Shown: positions 36,245 to 45,982, numbered from the stretch's first letter. The stretch: 64,000 nucleotides of DNA from Stieleria neptunia (GCF_007754155.1 NZ_CP037423.1:7994938-8058937); one strand, 5' to 3'. Translations and numbers: made by a program. Notes: generated by a model from the sequence alone, not told the origin.

Positions 36245-37543
36245 TCACGCCAGTAGCGCCGCGATCGGATCGCCGTCGCCGCCGATCTTGAAGGGGCGTC
36301 CGTTCGGGGCGAATTGCTCTTTCTGCAGCGGCAAACCGGCCGCCGCAGCGATCGTCTTGTTGAAATCGCTGACCGAAACGTGGTCCTTGTCGACCGAAAA
36401 TCCTTTTTTGTCGCTGGCCCCATAGACTTGGCCGCCCTTGATGCCGGCCCCCATCAACAGCGAACAAAACGCGCCGGGGTGGTGATCACGCCCACCGTTG
36501 ACGTTAATCGACGGTTTGCGTCCGAATTCGGTCGTCAACACGACCAGGGTTTCATCCAGCAATCCGGTGCGGTGCAAGTCTTTCAGCAGGATTCCCAGCG
36601 CGGTGTCCAAGTGTCCGGCTCGATCGTTCAGCCGCGAGTAAATGTCCTGGTGCATGTCCCAGCCGCCGTAGGACACTTCAACATAGCGGGCACCGCCTTG
36701 GACCAATCGACGTGCCAGCAGACAGCCTTGCCCCAGCGTGTTGTTCCCATAGGCGTCGCGAACGGCTTGGGGTTCCTGTTTGATATCGAACACTTTCAAG
36801 TGATCGCTGCCCATCAGATTGCGGGCTTCATGGTACAGCTGGTTGTAGGCTTCGATTTTCGTGCTACCCCGATGCGAGGTCTGAAAATTGGTGTCAAAGC
36901 GTTCGGCCAACATCAACCGCCTGGCGAACAGTTCGTCCGGCAGGTACTTGGGCAGTTTGATGTTTTGAATCCCTGCACTGGGGCTGGCGACGGGAACCGG
37001 TGAAAGGGACGGTTCCAAGAATCCCGCACCGGGATGTCGGTTGGCGCTTCCGATCACGTAGTTGCCCGGCAGCTCGCGATTGAGTCGTCCCTGTTCGGCC
37101 AACATCCAACCGCCCATCGCCGGGTGCTGGATGCTGTTGATTTTCTTGTAGCTCGTTCGCATCAAATACTGGCCTTTCTCGTGAGCCCCGGTCTCGGTGC
37201 TCAGCGATCGAACGACGGCAATCGCGCCGGCCAGATACGCGAGTTTGGGAAAGCGGTCGCCATAGGCGATGCCGGGAACACGGGTCTGAATCGGCTTGGT
37301 TTCGCCGGCTTCGGGGACGCCCGTCTTGGGATCGAACGTGTCCAGGTGCGTCATCGCACCTTCCATGAACAGATAGATGATATGCTTCGCTTTTCCCGCC
37401 GCGGTGCCGGCCGCCTTGGCTTCGCCGAGTGACGCCATCGCGCCGGAACCGACGGCGCCGCCGAAGGAGACACCGAGGCATTGGTTGGCCACCTTACGCA
37501 TGAAGTCGCGGCGGCACTCGTTGGTCGTTTCTGGAAGAGGCAT
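36245..37543 (-). CDS. DUF1501 family exported protein
   Basis: The product has 432 residues. The N-terminus CRRDFMRKVANQCLG resembles a Tat signal. The remainder follows the DUF1501 pattern of planctomycetes, which is distantly sulfatase/alkaline-phosphatase-like: HIIYLFMEGAMTHLDTFDPK, MRTSYKKINSIQHPAMGGW, ARYVEVSYGGWDMHQDIY, LVVLTTEFGRKPSINVNGGRDHHPGAF. Such genes are nearly always paired with DUF1549/DUF1553 genes, as here, 70 bases downstream on the same strand. The pair is thought to act on polymers outside the membrane; the reaction is unproven. Confidence 0.92.
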   Translation of the reverse strand: MPLPETTNECRRDFMRKVANQCLGVSFGGAVGSGAMASLGEAKAAGTAAGKAKHIIYLFMEGAMTHLDTFDPKTGVPEAGETKPIQTRVPGIAYGDRFPKLAYLAGAIAVVRSLSTETGAHEKGQYLMRTSYKKINSIQHPAMGGWMLAEQGRLNRELPGNYVIGSANRHPGAGFLEPSLSPVPVASPSAGIQNIKLPKYLPDELFARRLMLAERFDTNFQTSHRGSTKIEAYNQLYHEARNLMGSDHLKVFDIKQEPQAVRDAYGNNTLGQGCLLARRLVQGGARYVEVSYGGWDMHQDIYSRLNDRAGHLDTALGILLKDLHRTGLLDETLVVLTTEFGRKPSINVNGGRDHHPGAFCSLLMGAGIKGGQVYGASDKKGFSVDKDHVSVSDFNKTIAAAAGLPLQKEQFAPNGRPFKIGGDGDPIAALLA

Positions 37544-37613
37544 ATCGATCGCTTTTTCAGACAGGTTGCAGACAGAGAAGGTTTCAAACAGGGACGTATT
37601 CAGACAGGATGTT

Positions 37614-39584
37614 TTATTGCACGAACAAGAATTCGCGCGTGTTCAAGAGCGCCCAGATGATGTTTCCATAACCGACGTTGTCGTTGGGCGTCCGCGACAG
37701 TTCCTGGGCGGCCAGCAGTCGGTCTTTTGATACCGGTCGTCGCGCCAACACGCTCATAAAGATCGCATCGATTCGGTCGCGTGTGCTGTCGATCGCCAAC
37801 ACGTCGTCGACGATCGCCGAACCGCGTTCGAGCATCACGTGGGTGATCGGGCCGTTGAACATGGCCAAGATCTGTGGCACCGTCGCTTCTTTTTCCGCCC
37901 CGTCAATCGTCTCCCGATCGCTCTGTCCGAATTGACGCAAAAAATGGTCCGCACGTTGGGGCGCCGGCAGCTCGCTGGCCCGGCACAGGATGTTGCCCTG
38001 GTAGGCGTGTTTGTTCAATTCACGCTTGTAGGCCGACAGGAAATACGTTTTGGCAAACCGCTCCGATTGGGATTTGGCTTGATCAAAGGTCAGGTTCGCA
38101 AAATCGACGTCCAAGTACGGTTTCAATTCTTCGGCACCGGGACGTTGAAACGGCATCGGATTGCGGACCGCCAACGTCAACATCGAATCCCAGACCTGTT
38201 CGGCCGTCATGCGGCGAATGGTCGGGCCGGGAAAGTAGTAGGGCTCGCCGCTGGTCAAGGCATAGTCCGAGGCAACACTTTGGTAGGTGCGGGAGTAGAG
38301 GATGATGCGAATCAGGTCCTTCAGGTCAAACCCCGATCGCACCAGTTCCTTGCCCAGGTATTCCATCGCCGGCTCGTTCACGCAAGGATGCTCGTCGCGG
38401 AAATCGTCGATCGGTTCGACGAACCCGACGCCCATGAAACGCTGCCACAATCGGTTGACGATCATGTTCTGAAATTGTTGGTTGTCCGGGCTGGTCAACC
38501 AGGCGGCGAACTGATGGCGTGGCGAAGCGTTCTTTGCTTTGGAAGGAATCTCGCCCCACAAGACCGCCGGCTCGACCACCGATTTGGGCTTGGCGTCGGC
38601 GTAGGCATAGTCGTGGGGCAATCGCAGCGTCGCCTTGACCTCCGAAACGCTGTAGCTGTTCGCGCGGATCATCCGTTGGAACGCGCCGGGCACACGCCCC
38701 TTGTCGTAGTGTTTCCGAGCTTCGCTGATCATCGCGTTGGCGGGGTTCGTCTTTTCGTATCCCGGATCGCCACGCTTGATGCGTGTCCGTGTCCCGGCCG
38801 TCAACGCCGCCAGCTCGTAAAACTGATACTGGCTCCACTGGTCAAAGGGATGATCATGGCATTGGGCACAACCGATTTGGGTGCCCAAAAAAATCCGCAC
38901 GGTGTTGTCGATGTACGGCAAGGGCATGCCGTCGTCACGCAGCTGGTAACCGGTGGCAGGGTTTTCCCAAACCTTGCCGTCGGCGGTCAGCATCTCGTAG
39001 ACCCACTCGTCGTACGGCTTGTTCGTCCGGATCGCGTCTTTGACGTACGCCAGAAACGGCTCGGCCACGATGTTGGGCTGGGGACGCTCACGCAGCCGCA
39101 ACGTGTCGGCCCAAAAATTGTACGTGTGGCTGACGTAATCCGGGCTGCCGAGCAACGTGTCGATCAGCTCGATGCGTTTGTCGGGGTCGTTGGAATCCAG
39201 AAAGGCTTGGGCTTCGGCGAGCGTCGGAATTCGTCCCGCAACATCCAGGTAGATCCGCCGCAAAAATACGTCGTCTTCGACGTAGGGATTCGGCGACTGT
39301 CCCAGTTCGGTCAGTTTCCCCTCGATCAGCGAATCCAATTGGGCGGCGGCCAGCTCCAGTTCCGTCCGTCGCTCGCGTGACGCCGGTGCGACGTCCATCA
39401 GATGCGACGGCCGCGTCCGCACACTTTCGGGAAGCCGGATCTTTGGGGGGGCGGGTTTCTTCTTCGGTTTCGGTTTCTGGGCCGTTGCCAGCACGGGCCA
39501 AAGGCTGGAAATTGTGAACATCAGAACCAGCAACGAAATCGGCCGTCGAATTACTGTGGAGTACATCGAGAATCGCGAATGCAT
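37614..39584 (-). CDS. DUF1549/DUF1553 secreted haem protein
   Basis: The product has 656 residues with a signal segment (about 10-35) and a basic proline-rich stretch (KPKPKKKPAPPK). DUF1549 covers about 75-290: DDVFLRRIYLDVAGRIPT, FWADTLRLRER, and one haem-c motif CAQCHDHPFDQW at 239-250. DUF1553 covers about 350-640, with HQFAAWLTSPDNQQFQNMIVNRLWQRFMG and a late PQILAMFNG segment. The family is characteristic of planctomycetes and presumed to be periplasmic. I chose the ATG at 39584; ATG 39566 is an alternative. The long upstream frame (to 39827) passes through dispersed repeats and is not coding. It is probably co-transcribed with the DUF1501 gene. Confidence 0.9.
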   Translation of the reverse strand: MHSRFSMYSTVIRRPISLLVLMFTISSLWPVLATAQKPKPKKKPAPPKIRLPESVRTRPSHLMDVAPASRERRTELELAAAQLDSLIEGKLTELGQSPNPYVEDDVFLRRIYLDVAGRIPTLAEAQAFLDSNDPDKRIELIDTLLGSPDYVSHTYNFWADTLRLRERPQPNIVAEPFLAYVKDAIRTNKPYDEWVYEMLTADGKVWENPATGYQLRDDGMPLPYIDNTVRIFLGTQIGCAQCHDHPFDQWSQYQFYELAALTAGTRTRIKRGDPGYEKTNPANAMISEARKHYDKGRVPGAFQRMIRANSYSVSEVKATLRLPHDYAYADAKPKSVVEPAVLWGEIPSKAKNASPRHQFAAWLTSPDNQQFQNMIVNRLWQRFMGVGFVEPIDDFRDEHPCVNEPAMEYLGKELVRSGFDLKDLIRIILYSRTYQSVASDYALTSGEPYYFPGPTIRRMTAEQVWDSMLTLAVRNPMPFQRPGAEELKPYLDVDFANLTFDQAKSQSERFAKTYFLSAYKRELNKHAYQGNILCRASELPAPQRADHFLRQFGQSDRETIDGAEKEATVPQILAMFNGPITHVMLERGSAIVDDVLAIDSTRDRIDAIFMSVLARRPVSKDRLLAAQELSRTPNDNVGYGNIIWALLNTREFLFVQ

Positions 39585-40167
39585 GAAAGCCAGACCTAGC
39601 CGTGTTTTGAAGAGGAATCCGTCACCCTTGAACGGGCCAAAGGGACAATTTGTACCCCATTTTAGCTCATGGCAGGACGAATCCCCAAAGGATTCACGCC
39701 GCCCCGCTGCCGAGGGGCCATGGACACGGCACAGAGCTCCCGCGTCAGACGTCACCCTCCCTGGCAGGGAGGGTCGAGCGGAGCGAGGGGAGGGCTTCCG
39801 GCATTGATGCTCCATCGTGGCTAGCAACTCTGGCGTTGCAACAACCCTCCCCTCTCGGAGCGCCTACTCCTCCGCGACCCTTCCGGAGGACGTCGATTGT
39901 CTAAGTGGCGGAGTTGATCGTAGCGGAAGTCGTCAAGACCTTCGCAAGCCGCCGGCCCTCTCTGGCGTTTGCTTGCTGCGCAAACGCCGTCTCTCCCAGA
40001 GGGAGAGAATCTAAATCGGTTGCCAAGTCCTGCAGCAAAAGTAGCGACGTCCCGAGGGGAGGGTGAATTCGACGCTTGCGACTTGTGTCGACACCAATGC
40101 CCAGGCTGGAGGATCGCGAAGAAACGCATCTTTCGAGCGCTCCCCCCGCTGTGCTACAACCGGTGAC
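39585..40167. other. Repeat-rich divergent intergenic region
   Basis: This 583-base gap separates the DUF1549 gene from the 180-residue gene. It holds a CACCCTCCCTGGCAGGGAGGGTCGAGCGG-type palindrome (39752-39795), fragments of similar CCCTCCC/GGGAGGG sequence near 39846 and 40055, and a full copy of repeat family D (39950-40019). Promoters for both genes must lie near its ends. No RNA gene or real coding frame is seen. Confidence 0.6.
39950..40019 (-). repeat. Dispersed repeat family D, inverted copy
   Basis: On the minus strand this reads GATTTAGATTCTCTCCC, then a GGGAGAGA arm, then GGCGTTTGCGCAGCAAGCAA-ACGCC and AGAGAGGGCCGGC. The same sequence lies in direct orientation at 62802-62870. 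Two internal stems are visible: CTCTCCC/GGGAGAG and GGCGTTTGC/GCAAACGCC. Confidence 0.9.
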
Positions 40168-40710
40168 ATGTTGGGAGAAATTAAAGTTGGCCGATGTAGC
40201 CGCCAGTGCTACCGCGAAAAGCGACCGCTGAAAGACGGCGAGTGGTACTACAGCGTCGTGCTGCAGAACGACGACGAGGATTACGAGCGCCGCGACTACA
40301 GCGCCGAGGGCTGGAAAGGCCCCCCCGAAGGCAGCCTGGGTCATTGGAAATGCCGGATGCCGGTCGCCGGTGAAAAAAAGCTGGTGCTGGCGCCGCGCGC
40401 GGTGCTGATCGGCCTGTTGCGTCAGATGGAAGACATGCCCGAACAGGCGAAGACGCGGTACCTGTTGGCGCTGATTCTGCTCCGTCGACGATTCGTCCGC
40501 GTCATCACCGGCCCACCGCTCACCGCCGGCGATCCCGACGGGCCGGATTCAGAAACGGCGGGACCGAAGCTGATGCACTTGGAAGTCGTCGAAGATGGTT
40601 CGACGATCGACGTGGCGGAGTGCCAGATCGCCAAGCGTGAAGCGGAATCGTTGAGCGAATCGCTGAGCGAGTTGTTGTATTGCGAAGCGAGCGAAATTCA
40701 ACAGGAATGA
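40168..40710 (+). CDS. Conserved protein, unknown function
   Basis: The product has 180 residues, with no signal peptide or membrane segment. Visible elements are C10-x3-C14 in GRCSRQCYREKRPLKDGEW, a WYYSVVLQ strand, GHWKCRMP with a third cysteine, and a long helical middle (about 85-115: RAVLIGLLRQMEDMPEQAKTRYLLALILLRRRF). The C-terminus is acidic and helical. The cysteines could form a small zinc site. I recall similar short proteins in other planctomycetes upstream of a secreted lipoprotein-like protein, which is the arrangement here (3 bases between the genes). The ATG at 40168 is chosen because sequence before it derives from repeats. Confidence 0.7.
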   Translation: MLGEIKVGRCSRQCYREKRPLKDGEWYYSVVLQNDDEDYERRDYSAEGWKGPPEGSLGHWKCRMPVAGEKKLVLAPRAVLIGLLRQMEDMPEQAKTRYLLALILLRRRFVRVITGPPLTAGDPDGPDSETAGPKLMHLEVVEDGSTIDVAECQIAKREAESLSESLSELLYCEASEIQQE

Positions 40711-40713
40711 TCG

Positions 40714-41694
40714 ATGAGACTCATTGACGCAAGGATGCGTGCCCTGACTTGGCTGCTGATGCTCGGCGTCTGCTTCGTCTCCGGCGGTGCCACGTGCGCC
40801 CGACGCGACACCACGCTCCAATTGCCGCCCCCGCCACCGGTGCTGCCGCAAACGCCGAACCTGGAACTCGTCGCCGCGGCGGTCAATCGCACCTCGGCGA
40901 TCCGAGAACTGTCCACCAACACCGCTTCGGTCGATGTCCTCAGCATGCCCGCGCTGCCGAAATTGTCAGCGACGATCAACCTGCGCAAAGAACGCGACTT
41001 TCGGCTCAAGGCAAATCTGCCGATCGTGATGGGATCCGGATTGGACATGGGCAGTAACAATTCGCTGTTCTGGTTCGAAGTCCCCGAGGGGATGAGCCGG
41101 CTGTTGTACTTCGCCCGTCACGATCAATACCGCCAACAACTCGACCGCGCCGTGCTGCCGGTCGATCCGACCTGGGTGACCGACGCGCTCGGTTTGGTGC
41201 AAATCGATCCCGCCCAAGTCCTCCAAGGTCCGGTCATGCGGCCCGATGGAAAGCTGGAAATTCGTTCTGCCCTGCCGATGCCCGCCGGAACGTTCCAACG
41301 CGTCTGTTACATCGACGCCGCCGCGGGACACGTGACCGATCAGTTCTTGTACGCTCCGTCGGGCGGTCAGCCGATCGCGGAAAGTCACGCGTCGAATCAT
41401 CAGTTCTATGTCGAACACAATTGCTCGTTGCCGCACACCGTTCAGTTTTCGCTGACGCCTCGCGTCGGAGAGCCGTTGTCGATGCAGATCGATGTGGGCG
41501 TCTACGCGGTCAACCAGATCCTGAGCGGCGACCCGAACTTGTTCGTGATGCCGCAAGGTGCCGCCAACGCGATCGATCTGACCACCCTCGCGCCGGCCAG
41601 CGCCGGAGTCGTCGCACCGACCCACTATCAAGTCCCCGCCAGCTACCAAAGCGACACCGCCGGCCCGATGCCCTACCGAGGCCTGGTCCGCTAG
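40714..41694 (+). CDS. Secreted lipoprotein-like protein
   Basis: The product has 326 residues. A signal peptide (about 8-29, LTWLLMLGVCFVSGGATC) ends at a possible lipobox cysteine (GGATC), then a proline-rich linker (PPPPPVLPQTP). Residues 45-230 form a beta-rich domain with strands such as LSATINLRKERDFRLKANLPIVMGSGLDMG and NSLFWFEVPEG. This is the half-barrel pattern of LolA/LppX-like outer-membrane lipoprotein carriers as seen in planctomycetes; the assignment is by likeness only. It starts 3 bases after the preceding gene, so the two are an operon. Confidence 0.65.
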   Translation: MRLIDARMRALTWLLMLGVCFVSGGATCARRDTTLQLPPPPPVLPQTPNLELVAAAVNRTSAIRELSTNTASVDVLSMPALPKLSATINLRKERDFRLKANLPIVMGSGLDMGSNNSLFWFEVPEGMSRLLYFARHDQYRQQLDRAVLPVDPTWVTDALGLVQIDPAQVLQGPVMRPDGKLEIRSALPMPAGTFQRVCYIDAAAGHVTDQFLYAPSGGQPIAESHASNHQFYVEHNCSLPHTVQFSLTPRVGEPLSMQIDVGVYAVNQILSGDPNLFVMPQGAANAIDLTTLAPASAGVVAPTHYQVPASYQSDTAGPMPYRGLVR

Positions 41695-41747
41695 CGCCGC
41701 ACCAAAGCGCGTCCGACACCAACTCAGGCCATTTTGCCTATTCCTCC

Positions 41748-41770
41748 AAAAAGGTGTCGGACACCTTTTT
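41748..41770. terminator. Perfect 11-base inverted repeat, bidirectional terminator-like
   Basis: AAAAAGGTGTC-G-GACACCTTTTT is a perfect inverted repeat ending in five T on either strand. It lies 54 bases after the lipoprotein gene and 12 bases before the sulfatase start. It has the shape of an intrinsic terminator, but GGTGTCGGACACC-type words also recur in planctomycete intergenic DNA, so it may be a repeat element. Confidence 0.55.
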
Positions 41771-41781
41771 CAGGTCCTTTG

Positions 41782-43413
41782 ATGCTTCGATCACTCTTTC
41801 CGTTACTCGTCTTGTGCTGCGTTGTTGGTCGCGTCACAGCGGCAAACCCGGACGCACCCAACATTCTCTACATCTTGGCGGACGACCTCGGTTACAGCGA
41901 CCTGGGTTGTTACGGCGGCGAGATCAACACGCCGGTGCTCGATGCGCTGGCCGCCGGGGGCGTGCGACTGTCGCAGTTCTACAACACCGGTCGGTGTTGT
42001 CCGTCCCGCGCCAGTTTGCTGACGGGCCAGTATCCCCATCGCGTCGGACTGGGCCACATGACGACCAACGATCTGGGACGCCCGGGGTACCGCGGCGTCG
42101 TTTCGGCAAACGCGCAGATCATCCCGCAAGTCCTGGCGTCGGCGGGCTATCGGTCGTTCATGTCGGGGAAGTGGCACCTGGGCACCGATGACCCGACGCG
42201 GCATGGATTCGAAGCGTTTTATGGAACGCTGGTCAGTGCGAAACGTTTCTTCGACCCCGACCACTTGATTCATCGCCCGGTCGGCAAGTCGACGAAACGA
42301 GACGCAAGCGACGAATTCTACGCGACCGACGCGGTCACCGATCACGCGCTTCAATGCCTCTCGCTGGCCCGCACCACGCCGCAAACACCTTGGTTCGTGT
42401 ACCTGGCCTACAACGCGCCGCACTTCCCCTTGCATGCGCCCCGCGATGAGATTGCCAAGTATGCCGATCGGTACCAAGACGGCTGGGACGAACTGCGTGC
42501 CGAACGTTTAACACGAATGAAAGAACTCGGAATCGTACCCGATGAGACACAATTGAGTGCACGTTCTCATTGGCGCAATTACGGCGAAATCAAAATCGGC
42601 GTGAACCCGGCTTGGGAAAGCCTTTCCCGCGACCGCCAACAGGACCTCGCCCGACGGATGGCGATTTACGCGGCGATGATCGATCGCATGGATCAACAGA
42701 TCGGACGCGTCATCGATGACCTGAAAGACGCCGGCGAACTGGAAAACACGCTGATCGTTTTCACGTCCGACAACGGAGCGTGCTTTGAATGGGATCCCTT
42801 CGGGTTCGACATCGTCTCCAGCAATCAGAACATTTTGCATACCGGGGCCATGCTGGATGAGATGGGCGGGCCGGGAACGTTTCACAGCATCGGATCCGGT
42901 TGGGCGAACGCCGCCAACACGCCCTGGCGATTGTACAAGCACTTCAATCATGAAGGCGGCATCGCATCGCCGGGGATCGTTCATTGGCCGGCCGGTCTCA
43001 CGCCCGCTGCGGGATCGATCGTCGACCGCCCGATGCACCTGATCGATCTGCTGCCGACTGCGGTCGCGGTTTCCGGAGCGACGTACGACGGCAGCATGCC
43101 CCTGCCAGGCATCGACCTGATCGACCAGATCAACCACTCACCTGCCCACGCCTCCAACACCGAACGCACACTGTTTTTTGAACACCAGGGCAATCGGGCG
43201 GTGCGTCGAGGGAAATGGAAACTCGTCGCGCTCGATGACCAGCCTTGGGAACTCTACGATTTCACCGTGGACCGCACCGAAATGAATGACCTGGCTGGCG
43301 AACATCCGAAGCTGGTCAAAGAACTCGGTGCGGCGTGGGATCTCTGGGGAGCTGAAAACCAAGTCACTCCGCTGCCGGATGATCTGCGAGTGAACTACCT
43401 GAAAGCTGATTGA
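41782..43413 (+). CDS. Type I sulfatase
   Basis: The product has 543 residues with a signal peptide (about 1-20). The catalytic cysteine, converted to formylglycine, is C72 in RCCPSRASLLTGQYPHR (the C-x-P-S-R form). Metal ligands are in NILYILADDLGYSDLGCYGG and TLIVFTSDNGACFEW. KWHLG and the late GKWKLV segment are conserved family features. It should cleave sulfate esters, probably from polysaccharides, in the periplasm or at the surface. ATG 41782 has AGG upstream at 8 bases; an upstream frame start at 41734 lies within the terminator-like repeat and is rejected. Confidence 0.93.
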   Translation: MLRSLFPLLVLCCVVGRVTAANPDAPNILYILADDLGYSDLGCYGGEINTPVLDALAAGGVRLSQFYNTGRCCPSRASLLTGQYPHRVGLGHMTTNDLGRPGYRGVVSANAQIIPQVLASAGYRSFMSGKWHLGTDDPTRHGFEAFYGTLVSAKRFFDPDHLIHRPVGKSTKRDASDEFYATDAVTDHALQCLSLARTTPQTPWFVYLAYNAPHFPLHAPRDEIAKYADRYQDGWDELRAERLTRMKELGIVPDETQLSARSHWRNYGEIKIGVNPAWESLSRDRQQDLARRMAIYAAMIDRMDQQIGRVIDDLKDAGELENTLIVFTSDNGACFEWDPFGFDIVSSNQNILHTGAMLDEMGGPGTFHSIGSGWANAANTPWRLYKHFNHEGGIASPGIVHWPAGLTPAAGSIVDRPMHLIDLLPTAVAVSGATYDGSMPLPGIDLIDQINHSPAHASNTERTLFFEHQGNRAVRRGKWKLVALDDQPWELYDFTVDRTEMNDLAGEHPKLVKELGAAWDLWGAENQVTPLPDDLRVNYLKAD

Positions 43414-43503
43414 CCCGCGGAATTCGGATTCGGTCCGAAAATGGGTGACATGAGAACGATGAAGGAGCCGTAGGAAGATGGCAGAAAAACGTGGGGCAGA
43501 AAA

Positions 43504-44391
43504 ATGAGTCGAAAAATGCCGGGGCTGCGGCTGTCGTTACTGATGCTGGTGTTTGGTGGTGTGTTGGGGATCGGGCAGCGGACGTGTTGCGCCCAGTCGT
43601 TCGATCGAACGCCCGACTTGCAGACGCCTGCGGTCAGCGATGGAAATCCGGCGGCGGGAAAACGTGTCAAACAAGTTCATCCGGATTACGCGGGCTCGAA
43701 CGTCTATCACCTGCTTTATTTGCCGACGGATTGGCAACCGGGCCAGTCCTATCCGGTGATCGTTGAATACGCCGGTAACAAGTACCGGACCAGCCCCGGA
43801 ACGGTCGAAGGCAGCAATCTCGGATACGGAATCTCCGGCGGCAAGGGTGTCATCTGGGTCTGCATGCCCTACGTGAACAAGACAGAAATGCGAAATCAGG
43901 AGACGTGGTGGGGCGATGTCGACGCGACCGTTCGGTATTGCGAGGACACCGTGGCGAGCATCTGTGATGACTTCGGCGGCGACGCGAACAACGTTTTCAT
44001 CGCCGGTTTTTCCCGCGGAGCAATCGCCTGCAATTTCATCGGTCTGCATGACGACCAAATCGCGTCGCTGTGGCGAGGCTTCATCTGTCACAGCCATTAC
44101 GATGGCGTCAAGTCATGGCCGTACCCCGACAGCGATCGAGCGTCGGCGGCGGAGCGGTTACGTCGACTTGGTGACCGACCCCAATTCATTAGTCACGAGC
44201 AATCGGTCGACGCCACACGACGCTATCTGGCGGACGTGATGCCCGATGGGAACTTCAGCTTTCAACCGCTGGAGGGCTGGGATCATACGGACACTTGGGT
44301 GTTGTACGACGTCCCGGAAAGAAAGGCACTGAGGGAGTGGTTTCACGCACAACTGCAGAGCGGTCAATCAATGGGACAGGCTTCCCCATAA
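43504..44391 (+). CDS. Secreted alpha/beta hydrolase
   Basis: The product has 295 residues with a signal peptide (about 1-30). The nucleophile elbow is GFSRG (serine at about 180) in NNVFIAGFSRGAIACNF. The early oxyanion-side strand is YPVIVEYAGN. The catalytic histidine is probably in LEGWDHTDTW, and the acid may be in the DRASAAERLRR or DVMPDGN region. It resembles esterases of the polyhydroxybutyrate depolymerase/feruloyl esterase kind. A short repeat of AAAA-TG-GCAGAAAA bases precedes the ATG. It follows the sulfatase by 90 bases on the same strand and may act on the same substrates. Confidence 0.75.
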   Translation: MSRKMPGLRLSLLMLVFGGVLGIGQRTCCAQSFDRTPDLQTPAVSDGNPAAGKRVKQVHPDYAGSNVYHLLYLPTDWQPGQSYPVIVEYAGNKYRTSPGTVEGSNLGYGISGGKGVIWVCMPYVNKTEMRNQETWWGDVDATVRYCEDTVASICDDFGGDANNVFIAGFSRGAIACNFIGLHDDQIASLWRGFICHSHYDGVKSWPYPDSDRASAAERLRRLGDRPQFISHEQSVDATRRYLADVMPDGNFSFQPLEGWDHTDTWVLYDVPERKALREWFHAQLQSGQSMGQASP

Positions 44392-44491
44392 GATGGACAC
44401 TTCTCGCTGAACGCCACCACATTTGATTCAATACGCCCGTTGGACGACGTGGAAAGTGTCATAAAATGCGACATCGATCTCCCATTCCTTG

Positions 44492-45982
44492 CTAACGCCA
44501 CTGTTCCGGGAACTCACTGATCTCGATGCCCCAGACCACCGGCAAAACCCAGTAGACAATGACCGTTAACAGCAGGATTGAAATCACGTTCATCCAGATC
44601 CCGGCACGTACCATGTCGGGAATCCTCAAGTATCCCGATCCGAACACGACGGCGTTGGGCGGCGTTGCGACCGGCAGCATGAAGGCACATGACGCGGCCA
44701 CCGTCGCGCCGACCATCAACAAAAACGGGTGCACGTTCATCGCAACCGCCATCGACGCCAGGATCGGCAACAACATCGACGTCGTCGCCAGGTTCGATGT
44801 GATTTCCGTGAGAAAGTTGACCGACGCGACCAAGATCAGCACGAGCAACAGCATCGAGACGGATTGTAACAGCGTCGTTTGTGAACCGATCCAAACCGCC
44901 AAGCCGCTGGACGTGAACCCTTCGGCGAGCGCCATCCCACCGCCAAACAGCAAGACGATGCCCCAGGGAAGCTGTTTGGTGTCTTCCCACACCAGCAGTG
45001 GTTCGCGTTTTCCCTCGGCGTCCACCTTGCGACTGGGAATCAAGAACAGACACAACCCGCCGGTCATGGCAATGATCGTGTCATCGAGCAGCGGCAAAAG
45101 CCCCAGTTGGTTTTGAACAAACGAGCGGCTGATCCAAGCAATTGCGGTGATCGAAAACACCGCCAGCAGAAGTTTTTCTTCGAGCGAAAACGACTTCAAC
45201 GCGTCGAGTTGCTTTTGAATTTCCTGACGCCCGCCGGGGAAAGATTTGTGGCGGAAATGAAAGGCGAAACGCGTCAGATAGACCCAGCAGAGCGTGAGCA
45301 AGATCAGCGAGATCGGCAATCCGAACTTGAACCACTGCAAGAAGCTGATTTCTACCCCATAAACTTCTTGAACCACACCGGCCAGCACCAAGTTGGGCGG
45401 GGTTCCGATCAGGGTCGCGATGCCACCGATCGACGCGCTGTACGCGATCGCCAACATCAATGCCTTGCCAAACACCTCGTTCTCGCCGGCATCGGTTTGT
45501 GGGTTGTCACGCAACTGGGCCACGATCGCCATTCCGATCGGCAACATCATCACCGAAGTCGCGGTGTTGGAAATCCACATCGACAACCCCGCCGTGGCGA
45601 CCATGAACCCCAAGATGATGCTGGTGATGTTCGTCCCGATCAGGTGGATGATGTTGAGTGCGATCCGCCGATGCAGATCCCACTTCTCGATCGCGATCGC
45701 GATCAGGAATCCGCCGATGTACAGAAAGATGTAACGGTGGCCGTACTGCGCCGTGGTGGCCTGCAACTTCACTGCGCCGGTCAGCGAGAACAGCACGATC
45801 GGCAACAGCGCCGTCGCGGCGATCGGGATCGCTTCGGTCACCCACCAGACCGCGATCCAGCTCGTCGCGGCAAGCACCGCGTTGGCTTCCGGAGTCAACC
45901 CTTGCGGATGAAAGAACAGCAAGATCAAAAAGAACAGAACGGGCCCGGCGATTCGTCCGACAAGCTTGGCTGATAAAGTCAT
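44492..45982 (-). CDS. DASS/SLC13 family sodium:anion symporter
   Basis: The product has 496 residues with about 11-12 membrane helices. The two sodium-binding SNT-type motifs are visible: S138-N139-T140 in LSMWISNTATSVMMLPIG, and ITSNLATTSMLLPI in the C-terminal half. The family imports dicarboxylates such as succinate or citrate, or sulfate, with sodium. The presence of sulfatases nearby makes sulfate conceivable, but the helix sequences do not allow a choice. ATG 45982 gives the family start; a longer frame to 46054 adds only a basic, repeat-like extension. The gene is convergent with the hydrolase gene. Confidence 0.88.
   Translation of the reverse strand: MTLSAKLVGRIAGPVLFFLILLFFHPQGLTPEANAVLAATSWIAVWWVTEAIPIAATALLPIVLFSLTGAVKLQATTAQYGHRYIFLYIGGFLIAIAIEKWDLHRRIALNIIHLIGTNITSIILGFMVATAGLSMWISNTATSVMMLPIGMAIVAQLRDNPQTDAGENEVFGKALMLAIAYSASIGGIATLIGTPPNLVLAGVVQEVYGVEISFLQWFKFGLPISLILLTLCWVYLTRFAFHFRHKSFPGGRQEIQKQLDALKSFSLEEKLLLAVFSITAIAWISRSFVQNQLGLLPLLDDTIIAMTGGLCLFLIPSRKVDAEGKREPLLVWEDTKQLPWGIVLLFGGGMALAEGFTSSGLAVWIGSQTTLLQSVSMLLLVLILVASVNFLTEITSNLATTSMLLPILASMAVAMNVHPFLLMVGATVAASCAFMLPVATPPNAVVFGSGYLRIPDMVRAGIWMNVISILLLTVIVYWVLPVVWGIEISEFPEQWR

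Noticed and set aside
35790..36467. Long 225-codon version of the WYL gene
   Set aside because: The first 120 codons overlap the DUF1501 gene end and look non-coding. The ATG at 36107 has a good ribosome site.
37839..39380. 513-codon open frame on the plus strand
   Set aside because: It is antisense to the DUF1549/DUF1553 gene, whose haem motif and family patterns are clear. The plus-strand product is Gly/Arg/Val-rich with no domain; long antisense frames are common in GC-rich DNA.
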